A stretch of DNA of 64,000 nucleotides from Acholeplasmataceae bacterium (GCA_023230825.1 JALNWO010000001.1:62001-126000), one strand, 5' to 3'. Positions 1 through 9,337 are shown, counted from the stretch's first letter. Numbers and translations are program-made. Notes: generated from the letters alone by a model not told the origin.

Positions 1-2
1 TT

Positions 3-128
3 CTCGATTACCGAACAGGTAATGGTGAGAAAGTGCTGCGAAATATTATTCGCACTCAAGATAATATGGAGTTCTCCATCCATAAAGGTCTTTGGAATTC
101 ATCCACTGTTTTCTTAAAGAAACTTTAA
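3..128 (+). CDS. C-terminal end of a protein cut by the window edge
   Basis: An open frame enters from the left edge and stops with TAA at 126-128, giving the last 41 residues of a protein, ending VFLKKL. The other two forward frames either stop early or use unlikely codons, and this frame has codon use like its neighbours. A hairpin followed by a T run lies just downstream, as expected at a gene end. Function cannot be judged from the fragment. Confidence 0.6.
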   Translation, partial: LDYRTGNGEKVLRNIIRTQDNMEFSIHKGLWNSSTVFLKKL

Positions 129-152
129 AACTTTCCCCTTAAAATAAGGCAA

Positions 153-203
153 GGCATTCTTTACCTAAGTTACAGCCTAAGTTACAAGGATGCCGTCTTT
201 TTC
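153..203 (+). terminator. intrinsic terminator
   Basis: A 9-bp stem (GGCATTCTT at 153-161 with AAGGATGCC at 186-194, one G-T pair) is followed by GTCTTTTT. The 24-base loop holds a direct repeat CCTAAGTTAC. Confidence 0.6.
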
Positions 204-239
204 ATTTATTAATCATTCTTATTTTATTCCTTAGTAATT

Positions 240-419
240 ATGAGCTTCTCTAATAGTGCAATGGCGCAAGCCTTTGAAAAATCCGGCATCGTTAAACTCA
301 AAGACGAAACGGCATACAACCTAAATGCTACTCTCTCCGCTACTCATGACGAAAAGAGAGCAGCTTTTAATAGTAAGCAGCAGTCTAAAACACACAACAA
401 AAAAGCAGTAACTAAATAA
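240..419 (+). CDS. small basic hypothetical protein (59 aa)
   Basis: A 59-residue ORF from ATG at 240 to TAA at 417-419. The C-terminal third is rich in Lys, Gln, Ser and Asn (tail THNKKAVTK), which suggests a flexible, basic tail. No clear ribosome binding site precedes the ATG, but codon use matches neighbours and the next gene follows 27 bases later behind a good site. I do not recognise the family. Confidence 0.5.
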   Translation: MSFSNSAMAQAFEKSGIVKLKDETAYNLNATLSATHDEKRAAFNSKQQSKTHNKKAVTK

Positions 420-446
420 TCTTCCTATATAGAGGAATTTTCACTC

Positions 447-740
447 ATGTCGCAAATCAAAGATATCGAAATTAGTATTTCTGGTGGTAACAATGCAGTT
501 CGTGAAGCAGTCGCTGACGAAGTCGGTCGTGCTTTGGATTTATCTGGATTCAGTAATATCTCGAATATTGATATCGATGCTTCAGAGCAATCAGATTCTC
601 TTTCTTTGTTAGAGAGGGCGACGAATCGATATCCTGATCTACTGGCTACATCGATCACTATCACTACGATCTCTGACCCGAGTGAAGTGGAGGAAGAAGT
701 AACTGAGGTTGAAGAAGAACCTGAGTTCGAGGAAGGTTAA
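447..740 (+). CDS. small acidic hypothetical protein (97 aa)
   Basis: A 97-residue protein with AGAGGA 9 bases before the ATG. The C-terminal 20 residues are almost all Glu, Val and Asp (ending EEEPEFEEG), giving a strongly acidic tail. The middle is rich in Ser, Asp and Ile. It probably shares a transcript with the 59-aa gene and is closed by a perfect UUCG-loop terminator. Codon use is more GC-rich than in structural genes, suggesting good expression. Function unknown; acidic phage proteins of this size sometimes bind basic host proteins, which is only a guess. Confidence 0.75.
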   Translation: MSQIKDIEISISGGNNAVREAVADEVGRALDLSGFSNISNIDIDASEQSDSLSLLERATNRYPDLLATSITITTISDPSEVEEEVTEVEEEPEFEEG

Positions 741-747
741 GATATAA

Positions 748-797
748 AATTAGGAGTTCTTCGGAACTCCTAATTATGCCTCTATTTTTTTTTTTAT
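748..797 (+). terminator. strong intrinsic terminator, UUCG tetraloop
   Basis: A 12-bp perfect stem (748-759 with 764-775) closes a TTCG tetraloop and is followed by ATGCC and a T-rich run to 796. It is one of the window's family of AT-bordered hairpins. Confidence 0.85.
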
Positions 798-817
798 TAT
801 AACAGAGTAGAATGTAA

Positions 818-855
818 TCTAGAATTAATCAATTACATATAACTAGTTTGAATAG
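818..855 (+). promoter_or_regulatory. conserved promoter-like motif, copy A
   Basis: Contains TCTAGA followed by CAATTACATATAACTAG and TTTGAATAG. The same core recurs upstream of seven other plus-strand genes, always in intergenic DNA and usually just after a terminator. It lies 80 bases before the start at 935. It does not have an ordinary sigma-70 -35/-10 layout, so a phage RNAP or activator site is likely. Confidence 0.65.
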
Positions 856-934
856 AAGTTTTATACTTCGTTGAGTATTTTAACTCAAAGGAAAAATCAT
901 CATTCCCTCTTATTTAATCATTAGGATATTTATC

Positions 935-1246
935 ATGAACAACATTCACATCATCGTATTCTGCACACTGGTACTTGTCTCCATTCCTTTCTACTTCACT
1001 AAAACTTCGTTCTCTTTGATGAAGTGGTTGACGGCAGAAGCTGCTGATAATCCCAAAAAGTATTTTATCAAACAAATACTTGTGATCTTTGTTTCAATTA
1101 CTGCAATGGTAATTGCTGCGATCTTCTCCCCCTATGCAACAATCCTTTATGTGATCTTGGGATCTATTATTGAATTCTTACCTGCACGTAAAGCTCAACA
1201 AGCTAAGATCCGTGATAGGGTGGTCGAAGATATTCTTCAGCAATAA
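935..1246 (+). CDS. small inner-membrane protein (103 aa)
   Basis: A 103-residue protein with AGGA 8 bases before the ATG. Hydrophobic segments at about residues 5-23, 47-66 and 68-83 and a basic C-terminus (PARKAQQAKIRDR) suggest two or three membrane spans with the tail in the cytoplasm. It stands alone between promoter motif A and a terminator, so it is probably transcribed as a single gene. The family is not recognised. Possible roles include membrane remodelling or superinfection exclusion, but nothing in the sequence decides this. Confidence 0.75.
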   Translation: MNNIHIIVFCTLVLVSIPFYFTKTSFSLMKWLTAEAADNPKKYFIKQILVIFVSITAMVIAAIFSPYATILYVILGSIIEFLPARKAQQAKIRDRVVEDILQQ

Positions 1247-1255
1247 GTAGATGAA

Positions 1256-1302
1256 GGAATTAGGATTTCATAAAAAAGGATTCTAATTCCTCTCTCTCTT
1301 TC
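1256..1302 (+). terminator. intrinsic terminator
   Basis: Stem GGAATTAGGAT (1256-1266) pairs with ATTCTAATTCC (1280-1290), then a pyrimidine-rich CTCTCTCTTTCT tract. Confidence 0.65.
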
Positions 1303-1319
1303 TATTAGTTATTTCTGTA

Positions 1320-1358
1320 TTCTAGATTATTTCAGAAACATATAACTAATTTGAATAG
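1320..1358 (+). promoter_or_regulatory. conserved promoter-like motif, copy B
   Basis: TTCTAGATTATTTCAG, then ACATATAACTAATTTGAATA. It is nearly identical to copies A and C and lies 39 bases before the start at 1398. Confidence 0.7.
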
Positions 1359-1397
1359 TAATACTAATACATCATTTCAAGTACAAAGGAATCTATC

Positions 1398-1601
1398 ATG
1401 AACACGAAAACGAAAAGCATCTTGACCGACCTCGCCATTGGTGGTGGTATTATTGCAGCGGGTTGTGCAGCAGTGAAAGTGGTAGGAGAAGATTCTACTT
1501 CAAGTTTTCTCAAGAAAGCTGTTGCTTACGCCATTTTCTCTGCGGGTGTGTATCGCGTAACATCCACCATTGTCGAAGCAGCAAATCCGTTCGATATCTA
1601 A
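1398..1601 (+). CDS. small membrane protein (67 aa)
   Basis: A 67-residue protein with AAGGA 7 bases before the ATG. A glycine-rich hydrophobic segment (about residues 12-29, with GGGIIAAGCAA) and a second at about residues 38-57 suggest a two-span hairpin in the membrane. It is monocistronic, between promoter motif B and a terminator. Its size and topology resemble holins, but the spanin cluster lies 7 kb away and there is no further evidence, so function is left open. Confidence 0.7.
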   Translation: MNTKTKSILTDLAIGGGIIAAGCAAVKVVGEDSTSSFLKKAVAYAIFSAGVYRVTSTIVEAANPFDI

Positions 1602-1606
1602 AACAC

Positions 1607-1665
1607 TAAAAGGAGTCCCTTAATCAGGACTCCTTTTACTACCTTTCTTTTTTTTTCTTTTTGTT
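1607..1665 (+). terminator. intrinsic terminator
   Basis: AAAAGGAGTCC (1608-1618) pairs with GGACTCCTTTT (1627-1637), with T-rich DNA after it. Confidence 0.75.
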
Positions 1666-1680
1666 GTAGTAAAAAGTAAG

Positions 1681-1715
1681 GCATAAATAGAGGACCAAAT
1701 AGATCCTCTATTTAT
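1681..1715 (-). terminator. hairpin of the GCATAAATA family, end of portal gene
   Basis: GCATAAATAGAGGA at 1681 and TCCTCTATTTAT at 1703-1714 form the stem. It lies between convergent genes and directly after the stop of the minus-strand portal gene. Confidence 0.6.
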
Positions 1716-1723
1716 AGTGCTAC

Positions 1724-4564
1724 TTAAAACCCTGAATCTGTTTCATTAGGTTGGTCTGGGATTTCTTCTATTTCTTCTATTTCTTCAATATCAGGAGGAC
1801 TTTCTACTTCACTGATATTCTCATCAATATCGAAATCAAACGAATCATCACTACTCGATGAAGAATCTTCATCGTCTTCTTCATAAGAGCTAGTATAATT
1901 AGTATCACCCATATCCAGTCTTTCTTTTGCTTTCTCTAACTTCTTCTTCATCCTCACATTATCAGCAACGTGTTTGACAAAGGCTGCTAGAGTGTTATGA
2001 GCAATAAGATCTTGTTCAGCAAAGAGAGAAGCAAATTCTGAATCATTAAATTTATCAGTAAAGAAACCAACAAGATCAGTCATAATACCTGCATCACTCA
2101 TTGCCTTACGCATTAAGAATGCTTTAACTGTATCTCTAGCTTTATCTGCAAATCCTTCAGCAATATCACCAAAGACTTCAGAATCAAACATCGCATCAGT
2201 AAAGTGGTATTCTACGACTTTATCTACTAATGTCTCTAAAGCTTCGATCTCATTAATCTGATTTTCAATACGTACGTTTTTAGGACGAGGTAATTCAAAG
2301 AGTAAGCTATCGATAAAATCTTTACTCACTAATTCGATAATCATTTTCTTAACATTAGGATTATCCTTAGCACTCTTCTCTAATTCCTTAGTTAACTCAA
2401 TAGCATTAAAGTTCTTAGCGATCGTATTAACAACAGACTCATAGACGTTTTGACTGTAGACACACATCTTTCTACAATGATCAGAGAGTTGAGGATTGAA
2501 TTTATCCTGATAGAGAATAACTCGTTTAGCGAAGAGAATATTATTACTAACAATAGTTGTAGCATGATCTGGTTGGTGAATATTATCAACTTGTTCAGGA
2601 GTTAAGCCAAATGACTTAGCGATATATTTCTCTAAATCCTCCATTAAATCAGCATCAGGTTTAACATAATTCATACCTTCTTGCCGCATCTGAATAGTGG
2701 TATCAGGTAATCCAGAATGTCCAGACCAAGCAAAACGAATACCTGCTTTAGCTAACCATTCAGTAATATCACTTGGGTTTTGAACTCCAATAGGCATCGA
2801 CTCTTGGCGAGTCGTAGCGATCATATTGTAAATCAGTTCTTGTGTTTTAACTGGATCAGGATCTCTTGGATCAAGCACTACATCAATAACAGTTTCACCA
2901 ATAGAATTCCTAATACTTGCTTTCACATTAGCCATCATGACAATAGCACGAATAGAAGAGAGTACTTTGATCTTATCTAGAATGGATCTACCTACTCCAG
3001 CATTATTGTAATCGAAAGCAAAATAAGTGAAGAGTTCTTTTGGAACCCAAAGCGCTTGAGTTAAGTTACCTGCTAAGTGTCTAATTAACATGATTCGATA
3101 AATCTCTTGGTTAGTAGAGATCTTTGCAATAGAACCATGAGTTAGATTACGTAATCGAGCTAAGAAGTCAGCTTCAACAACATCTACATAAGCGTTAGTT
3201 AATTCTTGCTGATGTAACGGATTACTACAGTCAAAGTTACCGTTATAGTTACTTTTTACTCGTTGTAATAAACTACTAGCAAAGTTTTGATTACTTGGAT
3301 TCATTTGGAAAGAACCTTGAAAGTCTTTCAATGAATCTTTAGTCAGAAAATTACCAGTAGAATCAAGTAGAATAAAAGCACCTACCTGTCTATTTTCTTG
3401 TCCTGGTACAAATACTGGAATAAAAGATTCAGCAGGTGCTTTTAATACAAGAGGCTCACCAATAGAGCGTCGGGTTAATTGGTCTTGGGTTCTAATGATA
3501 CGAATGGTGTCGTTAGTTTTATGTCGTGATTTATAGACCAGTGAACGAATCGAGCGATCACTCATATCAGTATGCTGGAAGTACTGATCAAACGACTCTG
3601 TTGAGAATTCTTTTTCTTCAACAGGAAGCGTCTCCATAGAAATTTCATTTTCTTCGAATGAAACTTTAAAAGAGCTATTAGTTTTATTACTTGCTTTTTT
3701 AATAACGTTATTAGAGAGTTCATCTCGTTTAGCAGAGATGATGCTTGGAATCTTTAAGATATTGAAGTTATCAATAACATTAATACCAAGAGATACTTCA
3801 CTCTCTTCATCTTTATCCGTTACAACTTTAATCTTAACTTGACTATGATCAGTAGATTTCAGATTCTCTGTCCGGATAAGATCCAAGTCCTCTAAGCTAA
3901 AACCCGTTTTAAAGTAATCAGGTTCAGGGTTATTTTTATAAGGATTGGCTAAAAGACCTAAGGGTTCTAAAGCCTTAGTAGTTTTATTAAATAAGCCGCC
4001 ACTATATAATGATTCTGATGAATAGTTAGATCGACCGTTGATTAATTCATCAATTGCATTCTCTGGTAAAACTAAGAGAGGATGACTTCCATCATGAATT
4101 AAAATATTCTCGATGATGGTATGTATCTGGTCTTTAATTCTATAGTCTTTATCGAAATAATCTCTAATCTTACTGATTAATTCAGTTTTTAAAGTAGGGT
4201 TAAATAGATCAAACTCAGAACTAATTACAATCTCTTTAGTGATAAGATCATGAGGCGAGATAATAGAGGAAATAAGCAGTTGTGCCATCATCTCTATATC
4301 GGGCATAGTAGCGAGGATATTCTCAGAATCCCTTTGATTACTTGCAATCTGCTTAGCTCTTTCTTGGAGATGGCGAATAGAAGGAGTGCCTACCTTCATC
4401 TCACCTTTATCTGTAAACTCAGGTCGTTTAGTCGACTCATGGAGTTTAGATAAAGCAGCAGCAGTAGGTGGATCAGAACGAATCATCGCCCTGACTGAGA
4501 TAGTATCGTCATTTGATCCTCTACCACCTATTACATTTTTACTAGGTTGACGAGTTGTTGCCAT
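1724..4564 (-). CDS. portal protein
   Basis: A 946-residue protein whose middle (about residues 500-720) has the layout of large-phage portal proteins: a segment with FAFDYNNAGVGRSILDKIK, then a helical stretch IRAIVMMANVKASIRNS, then EGMNYVKPDADLMEDLEKYI. The dodecameric portal sits at one capsid vertex, takes in DNA with terminase and joins the head to the tail. The last 70 residues are very acidic, with runs of Asp, Glu and Ser, and probably disordered. It is transcribed away from the structural gene at 4655. The call rests on recalled family pattern, not on a search; a different head-neck protein is the main alternative. Confidence 0.7.
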   Translation of the reverse strand: MATTRQPSKNVIGGRGSNDDTISVRAMIRSDPPTAAALSKLHESTKRPEFTDKGEMKVGTPSIRHLQERAKQIASNQRDSENILATMPDIEMMAQLLISSIISPHDLITKEIVISSEFDLFNPTLKTELISKIRDYFDKDYRIKDQIHTIIENILIHDGSHPLLVLPENAIDELINGRSNYSSESLYSGGLFNKTTKALEPLGLLANPYKNNPEPDYFKTGFSLEDLDLIRTENLKSTDHSQVKIKVVTDKDEESEVSLGINVIDNFNILKIPSIISAKRDELSNNVIKKASNKTNSSFKVSFEENEISMETLPVEEKEFSTESFDQYFQHTDMSDRSIRSLVYKSRHKTNDTIRIIRTQDQLTRRSIGEPLVLKAPAESFIPVFVPGQENRQVGAFILLDSTGNFLTKDSLKDFQGSFQMNPSNQNFASSLLQRVKSNYNGNFDCSNPLHQQELTNAYVDVVEADFLARLRNLTHGSIAKISTNQEIYRIMLIRHLAGNLTQALWVPKELFTYFAFDYNNAGVGRSILDKIKVLSSIRAIVMMANVKASIRNSIGETVIDVVLDPRDPDPVKTQELIYNMIATTRQESMPIGVQNPSDITEWLAKAGIRFAWSGHSGLPDTTIQMRQEGMNYVKPDADLMEDLEKYIAKSFGLTPEQVDNIHQPDHATTIVSNNILFAKRVILYQDKFNPQLSDHCRKMCVYSQNVYESVVNTIAKNFNAIELTKELEKSAKDNPNVKKMIIELVSKDFIDSLLFELPRPKNVRIENQINEIEALETLVDKVVEYHFTDAMFDSEVFGDIAEGFADKARDTVKAFLMRKAMSDAGIMTDLVGFFTDKFNDSEFASLFAEQDLIAHNTLAAFVKHVADNVRMKKKLEKAKERLDMGDTNYTSSYEEDDEDSSSSSDDSFDFDIDENISEVESPPDIEEIEEIEEIPDQPNETDSGF

Positions 4565-4654
4565 TTTATATTTAGCCTCAAATATTTTTAATAAGGGAAA
4601 AGCTTAAAGTGGATACTAATAACCATATCCCTGAAAAGAAGGTGTCCTACGACA

Positions 4655-6892
4655 ATGGAAACTAATAACCACTATGAAATATTCTCAGACAATTGTTTTA
4701 ATTTAGCAGAAACAATTGTAATGAAGTCAGAGTATTCAGCCAAAGCGCTAAATAATTATTTACAGTATAGTGCTCCAGGGACTTTCGATCCTAATGATCC
4801 TAAGACTTGGAAGTACTACCTTAATTTAGCAGGTGAATACTATCTTTCTGATGAAGTTATGATCATACAATCTGTCGATACTCAAGAGACAATTGTATTT
4901 AATAAAGAAAATTTACGACTACATAGAGCAACAGCTAGAGAGTATCGATATGGTACAAAGCTCTATAAAGAACTTTTAGCATTGTATCCTGAACAAGAGC
5001 AACTCATCTTAGGTATTCTTTATCCAATTGACATTGATAAGGCTATTGAAGCAGAGGATTGGACAATTCTTGGTTATGCTCCAGAATTCGTAGAGAGTAA
5101 CGAGTATAGTCTTATTTCTGATATAGAAGCATTCATTAAAAGATTTGTATCTCGCTGGCATATTAAAGGCTATCGTCTAATCGATGAGAACTATGAAGTC
5201 GCTTTCTTTGGACAAGTTGCTTTACTTTTACCTGCCCTTATTAATAAACTCCGTTTAGATAGAGCAAAGACTAATCAAGCCCATAGCTTTCATATCAGAC
5301 AGTACCTCGCCTCTAACTTAGGACTGGATCGTTATTTCGACGTAATGAATTTAGAACAGAGGTTATGGTTCTATAGGAATATTCGTTACATTAATAGAAA
5401 TGCTGGACATAGTACGACTTTTGAGACTCTAATTGAAAACATCATGTCTAAACGCCATCTAGCTCTCACAAGCTATACAATGGCTCATGATGTTGAGAAA
5501 GTCATTGAGGAACTCTCATCCAAACCTATCTTTAAACGAGAGCCTAAGAATAGGTATGTTAGTACTACTTTTTCTGAACCTATTGATTTAGAAACCCTAC
5601 TTGATAAAGAAGATAGATTAGCTAAAGATAACGTAATTGAAAAAGAAGACAATGCTGAAGATATTGACTTTACTTTCAGACATGCTCTTGCTAATATAGG
5701 TCAGACAAAAGTATTAGAATCAGCAATGTATGATTACTCTGATGCTACGCCTTTCCCATTTAGTGACATTTTAATGAACCACTGGCCTTACTTAGCTAAT
5801 TTAGGTATTTACCGAGCATTCGTTAGAATCACTAACCCTAGAACAGGAGATATTATCCCTCTCTCTGTTAAGGACGCGTATGTCTTAGCTCAGTATTTAT
5901 TACTTCACGCTTACGGTGTTACACTGGATGAAGTCCAGCCTGTTATCTGTAGAAAGGTTCAAGTAATTCCTTTTCCAAGTACGCAAGATATTCTCAAAAT
6001 GACTAGTGGGAAGTATTTTGATGAAGAGTTTGTTGAGGATTTAGTTCAATACAATCCTGAACTCACTGACATTATCTCTACAGATTCTTATTGGGAGAAA
6101 TGTCGAGATATCTTTACAGCACTCCGTTATCAAAGAAATAGAACTGCTTTTGAAGAGCATTTTGTCAAACGTGGTGAAGTACAAGGTATGAGTGCTAGGT
6201 TATATGGTGTCAAACTCACCTACTTAGAACCAGCAGGTACAAAATATTCAAATTGGTTTAATGAGAAAGGAATAGACATTGCTGACTTTCCTGAAGAACA
6301 GTTTGAATTAATTTATGTACGTATCGTAGAGCAAGCGCTTGGATTAGATGTTAGAACTACCCAGTCATTAAGTAACTTACAAAACTTAATGATTAATATG
6401 TTTAGTGAACTCTCTAGTTACAGTATTCAGTTCTTAAAAGAAATCAATGATAATCCTATTAAAATTATAGAATGGCCAGCGATTCGCTTAGGTGATATTA
6501 ATGCAGAAGCAGAATCTCAAGCCTACTATGTGGATATGGCATTAGATTTCTTTAATATGGAAGCTGATGGAAAGCAAAACGTTCATTATGACATTAGTGA
6601 AGGCTTTCGTTATACGAATGCTAAGATAGATGGTGAACATAATCTTAAGTATTGTTTAAGTAAACAATTCAATATTAGTCCCCAGAAAGATTTCTCTAGT
6701 ATGAATTATAATATTCATAGTCCTGGCTTTAGTATGCAATTACCAAGAAAGACATTATATCCAAACGGACAGTTTCCTTTACCAGGCATTGATACAACTT
6801 TTAATATTTTAACAGAAGAACAAAAGAGAAGTTTACCAGATATGTATCAAGATGATTGGTGGAATACTGTTGAGACACCGATGGTGGATTAA
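4655..6892 (+). CDS. virion structural protein, unknown role (745 aa)
   Basis: A 745-residue soluble protein starting divergently from the portal gene, with AAGGTG about 11 bases before the ATG. No signal peptide, membrane span or catalytic motif is seen. Sequence is rich in Tyr, Asn and Leu, typical of large-phage structural proteins. It is followed 50 bases later by another structural candidate and the unit ends at a terminator near 7821. Its place beside the portal suggests a head, neck or baseplate role, but I do not recognise the family. Confidence 0.65.
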   Translation: METNNHYEIFSDNCFNLAETIVMKSEYSAKALNNYLQYSAPGTFDPNDPKTWKYYLNLAGEYYLSDEVMIIQSVDTQETIVFNKENLRLHRATAREYRYGTKLYKELLALYPEQEQLILGILYPIDIDKAIEAEDWTILGYAPEFVESNEYSLISDIEAFIKRFVSRWHIKGYRLIDENYEVAFFGQVALLLPALINKLRLDRAKTNQAHSFHIRQYLASNLGLDRYFDVMNLEQRLWFYRNIRYINRNAGHSTTFETLIENIMSKRHLALTSYTMAHDVEKVIEELSSKPIFKREPKNRYVSTTFSEPIDLETLLDKEDRLAKDNVIEKEDNAEDIDFTFRHALANIGQTKVLESAMYDYSDATPFPFSDILMNHWPYLANLGIYRAFVRITNPRTGDIIPLSVKDAYVLAQYLLLHAYGVTLDEVQPVICRKVQVIPFPSTQDILKMTSGKYFDEEFVEDLVQYNPELTDIISTDSYWEKCRDIFTALRYQRNRTAFEEHFVKRGEVQGMSARLYGVKLTYLEPAGTKYSNWFNEKGIDIADFPEEQFELIYVRIVEQALGLDVRTTQSLSNLQNLMINMFSELSSYSIQFLKEINDNPIKIIEWPAIRLGDINAEAESQAYYVDMALDFFNMEADGKQNVHYDISEGFRYTNAKIDGEHNLKYCLSKQFNISPQKDFSSMNYNIHSPGFSMQLPRKTLYPNGQFPLPGIDTTFNILTEEQKRSLPDMYQDDWWNTVETPMVD

Positions 6893-6942
6893 AACTAACT
6901 ACATCTTCTGAAAAGAATTCTTTATAGGTATTTTGAAATAAC

Positions 6943-7800
6943 ATGGATAATATTACTCGAACTATTTATGGGTCTACTTTACAAACCTATATGTTTTTAG
7001 GTAAAACAGTTAGGTATGTGGATAACACGACCCTTAACGAACGATTCGATATTTTACGAGGTACACTACCGACAGCAGGACAAACCCCTAAGATGGGTTA
7101 CTTCTCTATTGGTAATGGCGGTCATAGAGCTATTATTGGTGAAAACGGGATTACAATTAATAACCCTGTTATTCACTTAGCTACTGATGCTGCTGCATTT
7201 AAACCCATGCCTTTTGTTCTAGTAGACCCTGCTGCGGATCTACCTCCTGCTGAATGCGCTAAGTACGCACTGCGTCGTCCTGAACAAATTAAAGGGAAAG
7301 CTTACATCGCCTATTACTTACGTCGTATTGAAAATATCAGTAACAACGTAGAGATGGAAATTAAGGTAGTGGATGGTGACACTGAAGTATCTTCTCCATT
7401 TGTTCCTACGGAAGATAACTTATATCCAGAACCACCTGATCTTACACCTGAGAACATTAACGTATTAGATGGTCAATATGCAGTGGCATCGAGTAAACTC
7501 TCATTATCTTTTACTCGTGCTGAAGTTGACCATCTTCGTAACGTTGCTAAAGTACTTTATGATAGTGAGCATTACGCTATCATTTCAGAAATTCAAATGG
7601 TTTGTGCTGTGGATTATCCTATCCAAGTCAGTCAGCCAGGTGGAAGTTCCTTTAGCTTCTTAGAAACAATTGGTGCTTTGGTTGCAGCTCACTTAAACGT
7701 ATACTATCAGATGGTTTACTTAAACAATAGCTTAGAGATTGCTGTTGATGCAGGTGCACAAGAACCTCTGTTTAAGACTGAGTTGTTAGTTACTCCGTAA
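6943..7800 (+). CDS. virion structural protein, unknown role (285 aa)
   Basis: A 285-residue protein with a motif MGYFSIGNGGHR at about residues 52-63, a pattern I associate with uncharacterised virion proteins of large phages. The rest looks beta-rich, with a Pro-rich stretch near 150-165. It is cotranscribed with the 745-aa gene (50-base gap) and followed by a strong terminator. It could be a neck or sheath-terminator type protein; that is inference from position only. Confidence 0.6.
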   Translation: MDNITRTIYGSTLQTYMFLGKTVRYVDNTTLNERFDILRGTLPTAGQTPKMGYFSIGNGGHRAIIGENGITINNPVIHLATDAAAFKPMPFVLVDPAADLPPAECAKYALRRPEQIKGKAYIAYYLRRIENISNNVEMEIKVVDGDTEVSSPFVPTEDNLYPEPPDLTPENINVLDGQYAVASSKLSLSFTRAEVDHLRNVAKVLYDSEHYAIISEIQMVCAVDYPIQVSQPGGSSFSFLETIGALVAAHLNVYYQMVYLNNSLEIAVDAGAQEPLFKTELLVTP

Positions 7801-7820
7801 GACTTAAGTAAATTGTTACC

Positions 7821-7857
7821 AGCTAGGGGTATTTAATTTTACCCCTAGCTTTTTAAT
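7821..7857 (+). terminator. intrinsic terminator
   Basis: AGCTAGGGGTA (7821-7831) pairs with TACCCCTAGCT (7840-7850), followed by TTTTAATT. It separates the structural pair from the RuvC-spanin unit. Confidence 0.8.
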
Positions 7858-7873
7858 TAGAATAAAAAAAGAA

Positions 7874-8479
7874 ATGTTAATTATTCCTCAACCAGATGAT
7901 CGTACTGCTTGTATTATTGGTATCGATCCAGGAACACGTTTTATGGGTTTAGGCGTAATATTCTTTAATGTTCTTAATTTAGAGATTATCCAATCAGGTA
8001 GTACGCTATTGAGAGGAGATGCTCTAATTGAGAATGAAGATCATATCGCTTTTCACGGTAGTCGATTTGCTAGGTTACATGGTATTGAGAATAGATTACA
8101 TAGCTTCTTCACAAGTCTTAATCCACTCTGTGTAGCTGCTGAGAGTAATTTCATGAATACTAACAGACCAACAGCTTATGGAGCTTTAGTAGAATCTGTT
8201 GCTTGTATTAGAAGCGCTTTATTTAGACACCGAGCATTAATGGAGCTAGATTTAATAGAACCTTCTCCAGTTAAAAATGCCGTAGGTTGTAAAGGTAACG
8301 CCGGTAAAGAAGACGTCAATGCTGGAGTTGAGCGACTAAATCCTATTTTAAAATACGTAGGTATAAGTGCAATTAAAGATTTAACAGAGCATGAGACTGA
8401 TGGACTAGCTATTGCTTATTGGCGCTATCTATTATTAGTTAATCACGCTCAAGCACTTAACCAATTTAAAGGCAGTTAA
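7874..8479 (+). CDS. RuvC-like Holliday junction resolvase
   Basis: A 201-residue RNase H-fold nuclease of the RuvC type, which cuts four-way DNA junctions made during recombination and replication before packaging. Visible motifs: GIDPGTRFMG with catalytic Asp18; AAESNF with Glu90; a PSPVKNAVGCKGNAGKEDV segment matching the RuvC KKAVTGNG-type motif; and HETDGLAIAY with His173 and Asp176. The His at the third metal position is as in Thermus RuvC rather than the Asp of E. coli. It opens a unit with the spanins; only 2 bases separate it from the next gene. The ribosome binding site is weak (AAAGAA). Confidence 0.88.
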   Translation: MLIIPQPDDRTACIIGIDPGTRFMGLGVIFFNVLNLEIIQSGSTLLRGDALIENEDHIAFHGSRFARLHGIENRLHSFFTSLNPLCVAAESNFMNTNRPTAYGALVESVACIRSALFRHRALMELDLIEPSPVKNAVGCKGNAGKEDVNAGVERLNPILKYVGISAIKDLTEHETDGLAIAYWRYLLLVNHAQALNQFKGS

Positions 8480-8481
8480 TT

Positions 8482-9015
8482 ATGTTCTTAAGTGGTTTGA
8501 AAATTCTTTCTATGTTAAGTAGTTTGAAAAGCTTAACAAGTAAGATTAAAATACCGAACAAGATACTTTTTTGGCTGGTATTAGTTATTCTCGTTATCGG
8601 TTCTCTTTTTGTTAGTCATTCTTACTATTACCAGAAAGGTAAACAACATCAAAAAGAAAAGATCGAAGAACAAATTAAAAAAGAAAATGAGATAACAAAA
8701 GAAGTTATTGAAACTATTAGTAAGCAAGCAGAGATTAGTGAGGAGCGTAGTGAGAAAGAACTCACTGATACTGTTGAAGAGATAGAAGAAGTTATTAAAG
8801 AAGAACTGCGATTACACCAACAAAAACAAGAAGAAATTAAAAAAGAGACAAAGATAAAAAAAGCTATTCAATCTAATAAAGAAATACCACTTCTTATAGA
8901 AGAAGTTAAAGAAAAGGATTTTCTTGATGATGAACAAGCTAAGATTTTAATCAAACGCGAGTGGATGATCTATTGCATAGATAAAAACACTTCTCTTTGT
9001 GAGAATTTTAAATGA
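8482..9015 (+). CDS. inner-membrane spanin (i-spanin, Rz-like)
   Basis: A 177-residue protein with one N-terminal membrane span (about residues 28-46, between basic residues), then a long Glu/Lys/Gln-rich coiled coil to about residue 135. This is the layout of an i-spanin, which stays in the inner membrane and reaches across the periplasm to the outer-membrane partner. The downstream lipoprotein gene starts within its stop codon region (4-base overlap), the usual spanin gene pair arrangement. Two cysteines near the C-terminus (residues about 165 and 173) could form disulphide links between subunits. Confidence 0.8.
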   Translation: MFLSGLKILSMLSSLKSLTSKIKIPNKILFWLVLVILVIGSLFVSHSYYYQKGKQHQKEKIEEQIKKENEITKEVIETISKQAEISEERSEKELTDTVEEIEEVIKEELRLHQQKQEEIKKETKIKKAIQSNKEIPLLIEEVKEKDFLDDEQAKILIKREWMIYCIDKNTSLCENFK

Positions 9016-9329
9016 AGAAATTTGTATTTATTTCTTTAGCATTTATTACACTAGCTATTACTGCTTGTACTCCGCCTATTAAAAAAGAGTATATGCTCCT
9101 ACCTGATAGGTATTTACTTGACTGCGAGCAAACACCTCCTTTCACTATCGAAGAGTATCTGTCATTAGAGACTTTTTCTCAGAGAGAGAAATTATTGTTC
9201 GATACAACAATCTCTTTAAGGAAAGATATGCTCATGTGTAATCAAAAAAATAAGAACGCACGTCAATACCAATTTGATTTGATTCAAAATCTAGAAGAAA
9301 AAGGTATTGGAGTATATAAAATTGAATAG
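9012..9329 (+). CDS. outer-membrane lipoprotein spanin (o-spanin, Rz1-like)
   Basis: A 105-residue protein with a lipoprotein signal: basic MKK, a hydrophobic stretch, then the lipobox AITAC with Cys19 as the lipidation site. After cleavage it would sit on the inner leaflet of the outer membrane and bind the i-spanin to fuse the two membranes at lysis. The ATG overlaps the end of the i-spanin gene by 4 bases, consistent with translational coupling. Two further Cys residues (about 38 and 77) are present. It indicates a Gram-negative host. Confidence 0.8.
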   Translation: MKKFVFISLAFITLAITACTPPIKKEYMLLPDRYLLDCEQTPPFTIEEYLSLETFSQREKLLFDTTISLRKDMLMCNQKNKNARQYQFDLIQNLEEKGIGVYKIE

Positions 9330-9337
9330 AGATTACT